Under the pieces are notes generated by a model. That model ran no database searches. It was not told the origin of the DNA and saw only the letters and a program-made list of their open reading frames with translations. Source: Spirosoma aureum (GTDB taxonomy: Bacteria; Bacteroidota; Bacteroidia; Cytophagales; Spirosomataceae). Taken from it: a stretch of DNA of 64,000 nt. A program made the position numbers and the translations under genes. Location of the stretch: contig NZ_CP050063.1 in the NCBI RefSeq assembly GCF_011604685.1, positions 6,861,001-6,925,000 of the forward strand. Direction: 5' to 3'. Below are positions 26,951 to 36,362 of this stretch, piece by piece. The number at the start of each line of letters is the position of its first letter. The first letter of the stretch is position 1.

Positions 26951-27970
26951 CTACTGAGGCAGCAACAATCGATCGACGACATTGATTACGCCATTGGTTG
27001 CCGGAATGTCAGGAAATATAATATTCGATGCCGTACCACCATTTCCTTTACCGGTTACGGTTATAGCCGTTGTACTGGCAGTATAAGTAATTGTACCGGT
27101 CTGGGCAGTTGTCAAACTTGATCCACTGGAAATCAGCGGTGTAAACACTCGGCCCGGTACAATATGGTACTGAAGAATCTGGCCTAATGTAGCTACTGGT
27201 AGCGCATTTATGTCTGCTACTGTTTTAATAGTGGGTATAGCAGCGGTAAAGGCGGCATCGGTTGGCGCAAATACAGTTAATGGTGTAGTACCAGTTAAGG
27301 AACTAGCCGCCCCTACTCTGGCTACAGCCGCCTGTAGGAACGTAAATGATACGGTTGGGAATAATCCTGGTATAGCCTGAATAGTACCAACCAGATCGCC
27401 CAGAATCGGTGGAACCAATACCCGATCAATGACGTGCACTACACCGTTACTGGCTTGTTGATCTGCCAGAACGATTCGTGCGCCATTGGCAGATATACTG
27501 CTGGAGGTCCCCGATGTTGAGACTACTTTTGATAGATACAACGATGAGCCACCAAGCGTGGGAACGGGTGTTAGCAGTGCCGTTGGTATAGCCGCAGACT
27601 CCGTCTTTGTGCTGAGTATGTGGTACTGAAGAACTGCTGTTAACTGCAGTATAGGAATATTATTAATGGCTACTGTATCGGCGTAAGCAGGACCTAATAA
27701 CTTAAAGGCAGCATCAGTTGGTGCAAAAACAGTGTAGGCACCTGGTTGTCTCAAAGCACCAGCCAAATTGGCACGGGTAATGGCTTTTTTGAATAGCGTA
27801 AACTGATTCGTGGTCCCATTGCCATTATTAATTAAATCATAAATCGTTGGGACGGTTGGTGTGTTATCATCATTTTTTTTACAGGCAGAGAACGTAAAAA
27901 TCAGCGCAACGAACAGTGCAGATAACAGACCCCACTTTCGCCTGGAGAGCGGGTATTGATTACTAGTCAT
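26951..27970 (-). CDS. Fasciclin (FAS1) domain lipoprotein
   Basis: 339 aa from the ATG at 27970, chosen because MTSNQYPLSRRKWGLLSALF leads into a lipoprotein signal with lipobox FSAC (Cys followed by KKNDD). A longer frame would add 41 residues. Two FAS1 domains are seen, each with the YTVFAPTDAAF-type motif ('GAYTVFAPTDAAFKLLGPAY' and 'PLTVFAPTDAAFTAAIP') and the closing NGVVHVIDRVL / NGVINVVDRLLLPQ. FAS1 proteins mediate adhesion or matrix contact at the cell surface. It is monocistronic with its own terminator. Confidence 0.92.
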   Translation of the reverse strand: MTSNQYPLSRRKWGLLSALFVALIFTFSACKKNDDNTPTVPTIYDLINNGNGTTNQFTLFKKAITRANLAGALRQPGAYTVFAPTDAAFKLLGPAYADTVAINNIPILQLTAVLQYHILSTKTESAAIPTALLTPVPTLGGSSLYLSKVVSTSGTSSSISANGARIVLADQQASNGVVHVIDRVLVPPILGDLVGTIQAIPGLFPTVSFTFLQAAVARVGAASSLTGTTPLTVFAPTDAAFTAAIPTIKTVADINALPVATLGQILQYHIVPGRVFTPLISSGSSLTTAQTGTITYTASTTAITVTGKGNGGTASNIIFPDIPATNGVINVVDRLLLPQ

Positions 27971-28253
27971 GATTGATTGGGAGTTGGTGTACAAAAAAGG
28001 ATCAGGGCACCATTGTTTAGCCCGTCCTGCAAAAAAACGACTAATTATCGACTTTGTTCTTAAATATTTATCAGGCGTTAAACGAATAAGCAATTTATAA
28101 TTTCCCTTCGTCTACTAAGCAAAAAGTAGGCTTAAGGGCTCTCATATGGCGCAACTAAATCATTTTTTCTACTATATCACTCTTACCCTATAAACCATCA
28201 GGAATATTCACCGTTATTCAGAAAACTCAATCGTCCAAATTAGTTGACGTACC

Positions 28254-28697
28254 ATGCGTATTGCCTTGCTTATTATCTCAACAGGCCTATTTTTCGGATG
28301 TCAGGACCGTTCTTCGCAGGAATCAGCAAGTACTTCTTCCGCTGAAACAGCAGTAGCCGCTGACACCCTCTGTTTTCAACAGATACTAAAACGCGATACG
28401 ACAACAATTCAGTTAATTATGAATGGAACGAAGGCCACTGGCTATCTGGACATTAATCCCTATGAAAAAGATCGGGCACGCGGGCCTATTCAGGGAACGA
28501 TTAAGGGGAATCAGATCGAGGTCAATTGGGATCGTTCGGGCGAAGGCGTCGTTCAACGCTACACACTCGATCTACATCTCAAAGCTGATGCCATTACCTG
28601 GCATGAAGGTGAGCGAGTTAAAAAACAGGGCGTATGGGTGCTCAAACAACCCACACGCGGCTATGAATACGTATTGAATAAGACAAACTGCCCCTGA
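28254..28697 (+). CDS. Small lipoprotein of unknown function
   Basis: 147 aa with a short lipoprotein signal (MRIALLIISTGLFFGC, lipobox FFGC) and a Ser/Ala-rich spacer. A compact beta-rich domain follows (TIQLIMNGTKATGYLDINP, GPIQGTIKGNQIEVNW). The pattern of alternating strands resembles periplasmic calycin-like domains that report on metabolites, but I do not recognise a named family. It converges on dnaE with only 3 bp between the stop codons and no visible terminator. Confidence 0.75.
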   Translation: MRIALLIISTGLFFGCQDRSSQESASTSSAETAVAADTLCFQQILKRDTTTIQLIMNGTKATGYLDINPYEKDRARGPIQGTIKGNQIEVNWDRSGEGVVQRYTLDLHLKADAITWHEGERVKKQGVWVLKQPTRGYEYVLNKTNCP

Positions 28698-28700
28698 CCT

Positions 28701-31700
28701 CTACGCCACCTTACAGGTTACGCCCTCCATGGCTTCCAGCGATCGGAGCAGCGAGTTAGCCGGTGAGACCTTCAGCGTACGCGACTGCAAACTGACCTCG
28801 ATCCGTTCGGCGTGATCAACTACGTTGAGCGAGAGCGTACAAGTGCCGGGATGCGCATTGACAAGCTCATTTATTTTGGCGACAACCTGCGCATTCAATG
28901 AGTCGATCGTTAAGGATACACGCAGTTCCTTGCAGAACTTTTCGCGCATATCGTTCAGCAACCGGATGCTTACCGGCTTAAATTCTAACTGCTCAGAGCC
29001 CCATTTATTCTGGGTCTTACCCGTAATGTGCAGGAAACGCCCAACCTCAATGTATTGCACCAGCCGGACGTAGTCATCACCGAAAAGGGCCATTTCAAGG
29101 GACGTGTTATAATCTTCTATTTTAAAGATACAGAACGGATTGCCGCTTTTCGTTATGCGCATTTGTACAGCCGATACAATGCCTCCAACTTTAATTTCAG
29201 GTTGTTTTGTCTCGAAAATATTGCCCAGCGTACAGTTACAGAACCCCTCCATTTCGAGCTTAAACTCATCGAGTGGGTGGCCAGTGATGTAAAAACCAAC
29301 AACGTCTTTCTCAAATTTCAGCTTTTCGATCTGATTCCATTCCGTAACAGTTGGCGCTTTGGGTCGGGCTAGCATTGGTTCGCCATTCATCATGGCGCCA
29401 AACAGCGACTGTTGAGCGGCCGCTTTCTCGGCGTGGTAGTTGTTGGCGTAGCGTATAATTTTATCAAGAAATGGGGAAGTGTCGCCATCTGCCATCTCAA
29501 AATATTGCGCGCGGTGGTATTCGTCGATACTGTCGAAAGCACCAGCGTAAGCCAGAGATTCCCACGTTTTCTTGTTCACGGTTCGAAGGTTGACCCGAAT
29601 CGCAAAGTCGAAAATATCTTTAAATGGTCCGCCCGCTTTGCGCTCCTCAATGATGGCTTCTACGGCCGCGTCGCCCGCGCCTTTGATACCACCCAGCCCG
29701 AATCGAATCTCGCCCTTTTGGTTTACCCCGAAAAACCGCTCGGACTCATTTACGTCAGGACCAAGAACCGGAATGTTGATATTTTTACATTCTTCCATGA
29801 AGAATGTGATCTTGTCGATTGTGCCCAGGCAGCTTGTTAACACCGCAGCCATGTATTCGGCCCGGTAGTGAGCTTTAAGATAGGCCGTCTGATAGGCGAC
29901 AAACGCATAACAGGTCGAGTGCGATTTGTTGAACGCGTAGGAGGCAAAGGCTTCCCAGTCGGTCCAGACCTTTTCACAGACTTTCAGGGGTAGATTATTG
30001 GCCGTACAGCCATCCATAAACTTCCCTTTCATCTTGTCGAGCGTGGCTTTGTCTTTCTTCCCCATCGCCTTCCGCAGTACGTCGGCATCACCTTTGGTGA
30101 AGTTTCCGAGCTTCTGCGAGAGCAGCATCAATTGCTCCTGATAAACCGTAATGCCATATGTATCAGCCAGATACTCCTCCATTTCTGGCATATCGTACTT
30201 AACTTCTTCGCGCCCATGTTTGCGGTTGATGTAGTTCGGGATATAGGCAATCGGCCCCGGTCGGTAAAGGGCGTTCATGGCAATGAGGTCGCCAAAGCGG
30301 TCAGGCTTCAGATCCTTCATGTGCTTTTTCATGCCGTCGGATTCAAACTGAAACACGGCATTGGTTTCGCCCCGCTGGAAGAGTTTGTACGTTTCTTCGT
30401 CATCCAAGGGAATATCATCAATGCCGGTTTCCACGCCATTAATGAAAAAACCGCCATGATTTTGCTTGATGAGCCGAAGGCATTCCTTAATGATCGTCAG
30501 GTTGCGCAGACCCAGAAAGTCCATCTTGATAACCCCCGCATCCTCAATGACTTTACCTTCATATTGGGTAATAATGAGGTTCGTATCCTTCGAGGTTGAC
30601 ACCGGTACGATGTCCGATAAATCACTAGGCGCGATGATGATTCCAGCCGCGTGCAGGCCCGTGTTACGAACCGTACCTTCAAGTTTTCGGGCTTGTTTAA
30701 GTACAGCCGATACCTTTTCATAGTCGACGATCCGCATAGCCTGAGCCGCACTCTTGTCACCTGATTCGAGCGCACGCATTCGCTTCACATTATCGACCTC
30801 TTCGGGCTGAATAACGCTCGCTAAGCCGCCCGGCCCGTCAATCGGGTCCTCAAAAATGCGCTTGAGCGTCATATTGTAGGTCGGCTTGTCGGGTACAAGC
30901 TTCACAACCGCGTTGGCATCCTGAAGGGGCAGATCCATGACACGAGCAACGTCTTTGATCGACGACTTAGACGCCATTGTGCCATAGGTGACGATCTGGG
31001 CAACCTGTTGCTTGCCGTATTTCTGCACGACATAATCAATCACCTTCTGACGGCCTTCGTCATCGAAGTCCGTATCGATATCGGGCATCGACTTCCGGTC
31101 GGGGTTCAGGAACCGCTCGAACAGCAGGTCGTATTTAATGGGGTCGATATTGGTGATACCTGTGCAATAAGCCACCGCACTCCCAGCTGCCGACCCACGA
31201 CCCGGCCCGATCATCACGCCCAGATCACGCCCGGCTTTAATGAAGTCAGATACGATCAGGAAGTACCCCGCGAAGCCCATTGTCTTGATCGTAAACAACT
31301 CAAAGTCAAGGCGTTCCTGAATATGCGGAAGTATATCAACGTAGCGTTCTTTGGCTCCTGTATAGGTCAGGTGACGCAGGTATTCCCACTGGTTCAGCAC
31401 ATCGTCGGTATGCTGCTGAAACTCCTGTGGAATCGGGAAGTTGGGTAGCATGATGTCACGCTTCAACTTCAGGGTTTCTACCTTCCCAACAATCTCGTTG
31501 GTGTTATCGATCGCTTCGGGCAGATCTTTAAACAGCGTCGTCATCTCCTGCGTGTTCTTAAAATAGAACTGGTCGCTGAAGAAGGCAAAGCGGGTATTTT
31601 TGGGCATTACCTCGTCGTCACTGAATTCCTTCATCGACGGCGTACTTTGCTTTTCGTTGGTATTCACACATAACAGAATGTCATGCGCTACCCAGTCGTC

Positions 31701-32336
31701 CTGATCGACGTAATGTGAATCGTTCGAGGCAATGATTTTGACATTATATTTCCGGGCGAACCGCACCAGCACTTCGTTGACCTTGATTTGATCCGGAATT
31801 TCATGCCGTTGTAATTCGACATAATAGTCTTCACCGAAGCGGTCAAGCCACCATTTAAACTCTATTTCACCGGCCTCCTCGCCTTTTTTCAGGATGGTTT
31901 TCGGCACCGATGCGCCGATGCAGCAGGTAGAAGCAATCAATCCCTCTTTGTACTGATCGATGAGCGCTTTCGTAACGCGGGGATATTTGCCGTAGAGCCC
32001 TTCAATGTAGCCTAGTGAGCAGAGCTTTGCCAGATTTTTATAGCCCTGCGCATTTTTGGCAAGCAGAAGCTGGTGGTATCGAATGTCTTTCTTTTCTTTC
32101 GTAAACTGTTTGATGGTGTGATCCTCTACCACATAGAATTCACAGCCAACAATGGGTTTGATACCCTGCTTGCTGGCTTCGGCCACAAACTCAAACACGC
32201 CAAACATATTGCCGTGGTCGGTGATGGCAACGGCAGGCATGTTGTCATTTTTAGCTTTCTTAATCAGCTTTTTAATGTCGGCCTGCCCATCGAGCAGCGA
32301 GTATTGAGTATGGCAGTGGAGATGAGAGAATTGCAT
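28701..32336 (-). CDS. dnaE: DNA polymerase III subunit alpha
   Basis: 1211 aa, the replicative polymerase. The N-terminal PHP domain starts FSHLHCHTQYSLLDGQ. The C-family polymerase active site shows PDIDTDFDDEGRQ, with Asp419, Asp421 and Asp423, and the GPGRGSAAGSAVAYCTGIT motif precedes it. A helix-hairpin-helix and an OB domain near the C-terminus (IVSAVQMRITKSGNPFCIFK) complete the layout. It lies 0.7 kb upstream of the FAS1 gene and 2 kb from polA. No proofreading subunit is seen nearby. Confidence 0.97.
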   Translation of the reverse strand: MQFSHLHCHTQYSLLDGQADIKKLIKKAKNDNMPAVAITDHGNMFGVFEFVAEASKQGIKPIVGCEFYVVEDHTIKQFTKEKKDIRYHQLLLAKNAQGYKNLAKLCSLGYIEGLYGKYPRVTKALIDQYKEGLIASTCCIGASVPKTILKKGEEAGEIEFKWWLDRFGEDYYVELQRHEIPDQIKVNEVLVRFARKYNVKIIASNDSHYVDQDDWVAHDILLCVNTNEKQSTPSMKEFSDDEVMPKNTRFAFFSDQFYFKNTQEMTTLFKDLPEAIDNTNEIVGKVETLKLKRDIMLPNFPIPQEFQQHTDDVLNQWEYLRHLTYTGAKERYVDILPHIQERLDFELFTIKTMGFAGYFLIVSDFIKAGRDLGVMIGPGRGSAAGSAVAYCTGITNIDPIKYDLLFERFLNPDRKSMPDIDTDFDDEGRQKVIDYVVQKYGKQQVAQIVTYGTMASKSSIKDVARVMDLPLQDANAVVKLVPDKPTYNMTLKRIFEDPIDGPGGLASVIQPEEVDNVKRMRALESGDKSAAQAMRIVDYEKVSAVLKQARKLEGTVRNTGLHAAGIIIAPSDLSDIVPVSTSKDTNLIITQYEGKVIEDAGVIKMDFLGLRNLTIIKECLRLIKQNHGGFFINGVETGIDDIPLDDEETYKLFQRGETNAVFQFESDGMKKHMKDLKPDRFGDLIAMNALYRPGPIAYIPNYINRKHGREEVKYDMPEMEEYLADTYGITVYQEQLMLLSQKLGNFTKGDADVLRKAMGKKDKATLDKMKGKFMDGCTANNLPLKVCEKVWTDWEAFASYAFNKSHSTCYAFVAYQTAYLKAHYRAEYMAAVLTSCLGTIDKITFFMEECKNINIPVLGPDVNESERFFGVNQKGEIRFGLGGIKGAGDAAVEAIIEERKAGGPFKDIFDFAIRVNLRTVNKKTWESLAYAGAFDSIDEYHRAQYFEMADGDTSPFLDKIIRYANNYHAEKAAAQQSLFGAMMNGEPMLARPKAPTVTEWNQIEKLKFEKDVVGFYITGHPLDEFKLEMEGFCNCTLGNIFETKQPEIKVGGIVSAVQMRITKSGNPFCIFKIEDYNTSLEMALFGDDYVRLVQYIEVGRFLHITGKTQNKWGSEQLEFKPVSIRLLNDMREKFCKELRVSLTIDSLNAQVVAKINELVNAHPGTCTLSLNVVDHAERIEVSLQSRTLKVSPANSLLRSLEAMEGVTCKVA

Positions 32337-32653
32337 AGTCTGATCAGACCGCCGATGCGGCCGATATTTGTCGATTTCCCTGATTTACGGGATTCCGTTC
32401 CTCTGTAAAAATAGGCAAACTGCGCGGGCAACAGGTAACAAAGAGTGGGGATTTTTGAAAAGAATTTGGTAAAAGCCTGACAGAGAATTGACTTAGCCCA
32501 ACTTTATCTATTCTAGCATACTAGTCGGTTTAACCGTTGGCAAGTAAGATTAGCAAAACCTATAGTAAATGGTTTATTAACCCATCTTTTTGTAGGAGGA
32601 ATCAGATAAAAACGGATTATTGGCATGGCCATGCCAAATGCAATCAAATCGAC
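32337..32653. other. Divergent promoter region between dnaE and the SGNH gene
   Basis: About 317 bp. It must hold promoters for dnaE (minus) and the SGNH hydrolase (plus). An in-frame extension of the hydrolase (to 32537) lacks coding signal. No operator, hairpin or repeat stands out. Confidence 0.4.
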
Positions 32654-33478
32654 ATGAGAAATTGGATAATATTCATTGCGCTGATTGGTCTAATCAGCTC
32701 CTTTAAGCCCAAAGAACTTACCTGGGTTGCAATAGGTGATTCGATCACGTATTTAAATGAGCATCGGGACGAAACCGGGAATCGGATTACGAAAGGCTAC
32801 ATGACCCGAGTTACAGAACAACTCCCTTACATTCATTACACCAATCAAGGCCACAATGGCTGGACTGCTATTCGGATTGCACAGGAAATTGAGAAGTTAG
32901 GCTTGACAAAAGCTGATATTTATTCGGTCTTTCTGGGTACCAACGATTGGTGGGCTGGCCGACCCCTGGGTCGTTTTGACGACTATCAACGAAATACGGG
33001 AAACACGACGGTGTATGGCTCGTTCCGGATTATTATCGACAAACTACGCAGTCTTAATCCGCAAGCGCATATCCTGTTGATCACCCCCATGCAACGGGTG
33101 GATTTTGTCTATCTGGCAAACATGAAAAACAACGCTTTTGGGTCCTATAAAGCCAAAAACGGGCAATATCTCGAATCCATTGCCAATGCCATCGACACCA
33201 TTGGTCGTCACGAAAAATTTGAGGTCGTTGACCTGTATCACCTGAATGGATTAAAGTTAAAAAAGCTTGTTAAGTACAAGCGGCTAAAAAATCCGCAGAC
33301 GGGTGTTTACACCAATTATCCGTATCCCAAATTCATCGATGTTCCCTTTGATCCTGAAAAGGACGAGTATCCGTATCCGGTTGACGCGATAGACAGAACG
33401 TATGATGGCCTGCACCCATCCGATAAAGGATATGACCTGATTAGTCGTAAACTGGTAAAGGCTATGAAAAAGTACTAG
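32654..33478 (+). CDS. SGNH/GDSL-type esterase or hydrolase, secreted
   Basis: 274 aa from the ATG at 32654, which begins a signal sequence (MRNWIIFIALIGLISSF). The catalytic Ser is Ser30 in IGDSIT (block I), Asn in GTNDWW (block III) and Asp/His in YDGLHPSDKGY (block V); Gly of block II lies in NQGHNGWTAIR. It probably deacylates or de-esterifies an extracellular carbohydrate or lipid; the substrate is not readable. Its stop is immediately followed by the stop of the convergent FAD oxidoreductase. Confidence 0.88.
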   Translation: MRNWIIFIALIGLISSFKPKELTWVAIGDSITYLNEHRDETGNRITKGYMTRVTEQLPYIHYTNQGHNGWTAIRIAQEIEKLGLTKADIYSVFLGTNDWWAGRPLGRFDDYQRNTGNTTVYGSFRIIIDKLRSLNPQAHILLITPMQRVDFVYLANMKNNAFGSYKAKNGQYLESIANAIDTIGRHEKFEVVDLYHLNGLKLKKLVKYKRLKNPQTGVYTNYPYPKFIDVPFDPEKDEYPYPVDAIDRTYDGLHPSDKGYDLISRKLVKAMKKY

Positions 33479-34774
33479 CTATCCGATCAATCGTTTCAGG
33501 CCAAACTTTTCTAATTTCTCCCTCTCTCCGGAAACGGTATTGGCGGCTATTTCGCCAAACGAAGCCCCCTGTTTGTAACCGTGGCCAGAATCGCCCCCCA
33601 TTACCCACAGGTTATTGGCTTCTGGATGTGTATCCAGAATAAAATCGGTGTCGGGTGTGCTGGTATACTGGCAAACACGTTGCTCGATTAGGGGCTGGCC
33701 AACTATTTTGGGGAACCGTCTGGTAATTACGTTTAATGCCATATCCAGTTCTTCCGGTTTTATAGAGCGATTGTAGGTATCAAATCGATCCGTAACGTTA
33801 TTGTCTGGTGGTGTTAATCCCAGTTTGAACCCGCGAAAATCACTTCCCGGCACGCCAAAGGAGCGGAATGGGCCGGTCATATCCCGATCCATCCAGGTCG
33901 GCAGTTTATTTTCCATAAGGTCGGATTGACCCGCCGGGCTTGCAAAAAAGAAAACTAACGCTCGGGTCACGGCGAGTTTCTTCGTCAGTTCCGGAAAAAG
34001 ACGCGTCAACCACGGCCCACAGGCAAACAGGAACTGATCGGCTTCCAGCACATTCCCATTGGCAAGGGTCACCGACGTTGCTTTGCCGCCTTTAATGGAT
34101 TCATGTTTTACCTGCTGTTGTAGAAACGTGCCGCCTTCTTTGACAAACAAATCACACACTGCCTGGCATCCCTTGCGGGCGTCCAGATAACCCGCTGTTG
34201 GATCATACATAACATGATCCAGCCCTTCTGTTCCTAGTTGCGGCCATCGTTTGACGGCATCATCAAGGCTTACTTTCTCGAGAGGCAGGCCAGCCTTTTT
34301 ATAGATGGCGACAGCGGCCTCCGACTCGGCTTTACTGGATGGATAATTGAACAGTAGCAATCCATTCTGATGCAGAAGCTTCTGCCCCATGCGAGGCTCG
34401 TTTTCCTTCCAGAGCTTGATGGCGCGCATCGCCATCTCCACGTATATGGGGTCACTGTAATAGGCCCGAATCAAGCGGGTTTCTCCACCCGAACTTGACT
34501 GGTTGTTACCCGGTCCGAATTGATCAACGAGCGTTACTTTATACCCTTTTCGCACTAAATGCAAAGCCGTCCAGCCACCAAACGCACCCGCACCCACAAC
34601 CACAATCTTCCCATTTTTCGCAGGCTGTTTGATGAACGATGCAGCACCCGCCTGCGACTCTAAAGGCAAGGTTGTGCCTAAGGCGCTCAGCGTTGCGCCG
34701 TGGAGACCATACTTCAATAACTGGCGTCGGTCGATGTGCCCTGGCTTAACTTCATTCTGGCTCTTGATTGCCAT
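33479..34774 (-). CDS. FAD-dependent oxidoreductase (DAO family, sarcosine/N-methyl amino acid oxidase-like)
   Basis: 431 aa. A Tat-like leader (DRRQLLKYGLHGATLSALG) precedes the Rossmann motif VVVGAGAFGGWTALHLVRKG (about 58-77). A second dinucleotide strand (YKVTLVDQFGPGNNQSSSGG) and the C-terminal NLWVMGGDSGHGYKQGASFG are typical of monomeric sarcosine oxidase and MSOX/SolA relatives. It oxidises a secondary amine or N-methyl amino acid with O2, and the leader suggests it acts in the periplasm with FAD inserted before export. It lies downstream of tldE; a palindromic element separates them. Confidence 0.88.
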   Translation of the reverse strand: MAIKSQNEVKPGHIDRRQLLKYGLHGATLSALGTTLPLESQAGAASFIKQPAKNGKIVVVGAGAFGGWTALHLVRKGYKVTLVDQFGPGNNQSSSGGETRLIRAYYSDPIYVEMAMRAIKLWKENEPRMGQKLLHQNGLLLFNYPSSKAESEAAVAIYKKAGLPLEKVSLDDAVKRWPQLGTEGLDHVMYDPTAGYLDARKGCQAVCDLFVKEGGTFLQQQVKHESIKGGKATSVTLANGNVLEADQFLFACGPWLTRLFPELTKKLAVTRALVFFFASPAGQSDLMENKLPTWMDRDMTGPFRSFGVPGSDFRGFKLGLTPPDNNVTDRFDTYNRSIKPEELDMALNVITRRFPKIVGQPLIEQRVCQYTSTPDTDFILDTHPEANNLWVMGGDSGHGYKQGASFGEIAANTVSGEREKLEKFGLKRLIG

Positions 34775-34793
34775 GTTATTAATTCATTGATTT

Positions 34794-34903
34794 AGGACTT
34801 TGGCTTCGAGCCGTAGAGCCGTGCCACGGTTATCAGGAGCAGCATTAGTAACCACCGTCCGCGGCTGCGGTGGCACGGCTCTACGGCTCGAAGCCAAAGT
34901 CCT
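34794..34903. repeat. Palindromic element A (GTGCCACG family)
   Basis: Two perfectly complementary 34-nt arms (34794-34827 and 34870-34903) flank a 42-nt loop containing a second small pair (GGTTA/TAACC). The arm starts AGGACTTT and ends GTGCCAC. It lies between tldE and the FAD oxidoreductase, in the latter's promoter region. Confidence 0.85.
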
Positions 34904-34938
34904 ATGATTATAAGCGAAAGGAAATTAACGTAGTGCGC

Positions 34939-36279
34939 CTAGACAGCATCGGACAGGGATGTGAACGTAAACTCCCTGATTTTCATGGCCGGAATGAGGT
35001 AATTGGCAAACGAGCCCTCACTACTCACGACCCGTTCTACATTCCCGAGTGTTTCGAGATTGTTGAGCATGATAACCGGACTTTCGTTAAAGCGGAAATT
35101 CTTGACAGGATGCTTTATTTTACCGTTTTCAATGTAAAACGTCCCATCACGAGTCAGCCCGGTGACCAACAGCGATTGCGGATCAACGGAGCGGATATAC
35201 CAGAACTTGGTTACCAAAATACCCCGTTGTGTGGTTTTGATCAGTTCTTCCAGCGTAGCGCTCCCTCCTGCCATCATGAAATTGGTCGGTGGTGGAACCG
35301 CCTTTACGCCTTTTTTCTGTGCCCAGAAACGTGAATACGATAAATTTTTGACCACCCCTTTCTCGATCCAGTTGATTTTCTCCTGGGTCCGACCATCCGA
35401 CGACCAGGGCGAAGCGGGTAACTCCGGATTAGTCGGGTCCGAATAAATCGTCACCCGCTCGTCCATAATTCGCTCTCCGAGTTTCGTTTTTCCGCCTGGT
35501 TTGCTCAGAAACGATCGGCCTTCGTCGGCACTACGGGCATCCAGACTACGGAACAGGTGTTCGAGCAGTACGGCAGCTGCGAGCGGTTCCAGAATAACGG
35601 TATATTTGCCGGGCTCAATGGCTCGTGCTCCTACGGAGCCAAGGGCTTTCTGAAGGGCAGTCTGGGTTGCAGAGTTGGTATTCAGCTTCGTAAAATCGCT
35701 CACCCCCTGAGCGGCAAAACCCGAGCCGGTTCCGTCTTCGGTACGAATCGTCGAACTGAAGTTTACGATCGTTCGGGGGTAATAGGCAAACAGGCCCTTA
35801 TTATTCATCATGGCTGAGTAGCCAACCCGATCTTCGAGATAACCGGCTACCGTCTGGTTTTTCGAACGGGCAATCTGAATACTTTGGGCTACGGCTTTGG
35901 CCCGAGCTTCCGCTGAAATGGTAGCCGTCGAATCAAAGAAGCCGATTGGTGGTAAATAGGGCTGAGGCCCCAGCAGTTCGACGTATTCGGGATTTTCGGG
36001 AGCCAGCCGGGCCAGTTCCTCCGATCGACGCACAACCTTTTCCAGCGAGGCATCGTCAAATTCATCGATGGTGGCCACTCCAACTTTTTTACCAAAAGCC
36101 GACTGTACGGCTAACCGCTTATAAACCAATGAGCCACAGGTTGAGACTTTGTTACGGGCATACCGAATATTGCTCCATTCCTCGCCCTGTAAATTCACCT
36201 CGCATTCATCGGCTTTTGAATACGTTAACACTTTAGTCAACAGGGCTTTTACGTCAGCTTCGGGAAGAATTATAGACAT
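34939..36279 (-). CDS. pmbA: TldE/PmbA family protein, metalloprotease partner
   Basis: 446 aa from the ATG at 36279 (MSIILPEADVKALLTKVLTY); 23 upstream codons look spurious. It has the U62/TldD-like fold (NIRYARNKVSTCG; GSVGARAIEPGKYTVILEPL; SLLVTGLTRDGTFYIENGKI) but lacks a HExxxH motif, as expected of the non-catalytic subunit. TldE pairs with TldD to form a heterodimeric protease that digests unfolded peptides. It follows tldD by 83 bp, so they form an operon. It has no signal peptide although TldD seems to have one. Confidence 0.92.
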   Translation of the reverse strand: MSIILPEADVKALLTKVLTYSKADECEVNLQGEEWSNIRYARNKVSTCGSLVYKRLAVQSAFGKKVGVATIDEFDDASLEKVVRRSEELARLAPENPEYVELLGPQPYLPPIGFFDSTATISAEARAKAVAQSIQIARSKNQTVAGYLEDRVGYSAMMNNKGLFAYYPRTIVNFSSTIRTEDGTGSGFAAQGVSDFTKLNTNSATQTALQKALGSVGARAIEPGKYTVILEPLAAAVLLEHLFRSLDARSADEGRSFLSKPGGKTKLGERIMDERVTIYSDPTNPELPASPWSSDGRTQEKINWIEKGVVKNLSYSRFWAQKKGVKAVPPPTNFMMAGGSATLEELIKTTQRGILVTKFWYIRSVDPQSLLVTGLTRDGTFYIENGKIKHPVKNFRFNESPVIMLNNLETLGNVERVVSSEGSFANYLIPAMKIREFTFTSLSDAV

Positions 36280-36362
36280 GGTTGTCGATTTGAGTCTTAC
36301 GGAATCTGGTTTAGAGCAGCCAACGCAATAAGCCCTATCGTAAACCACATTCCGGAAAGCGA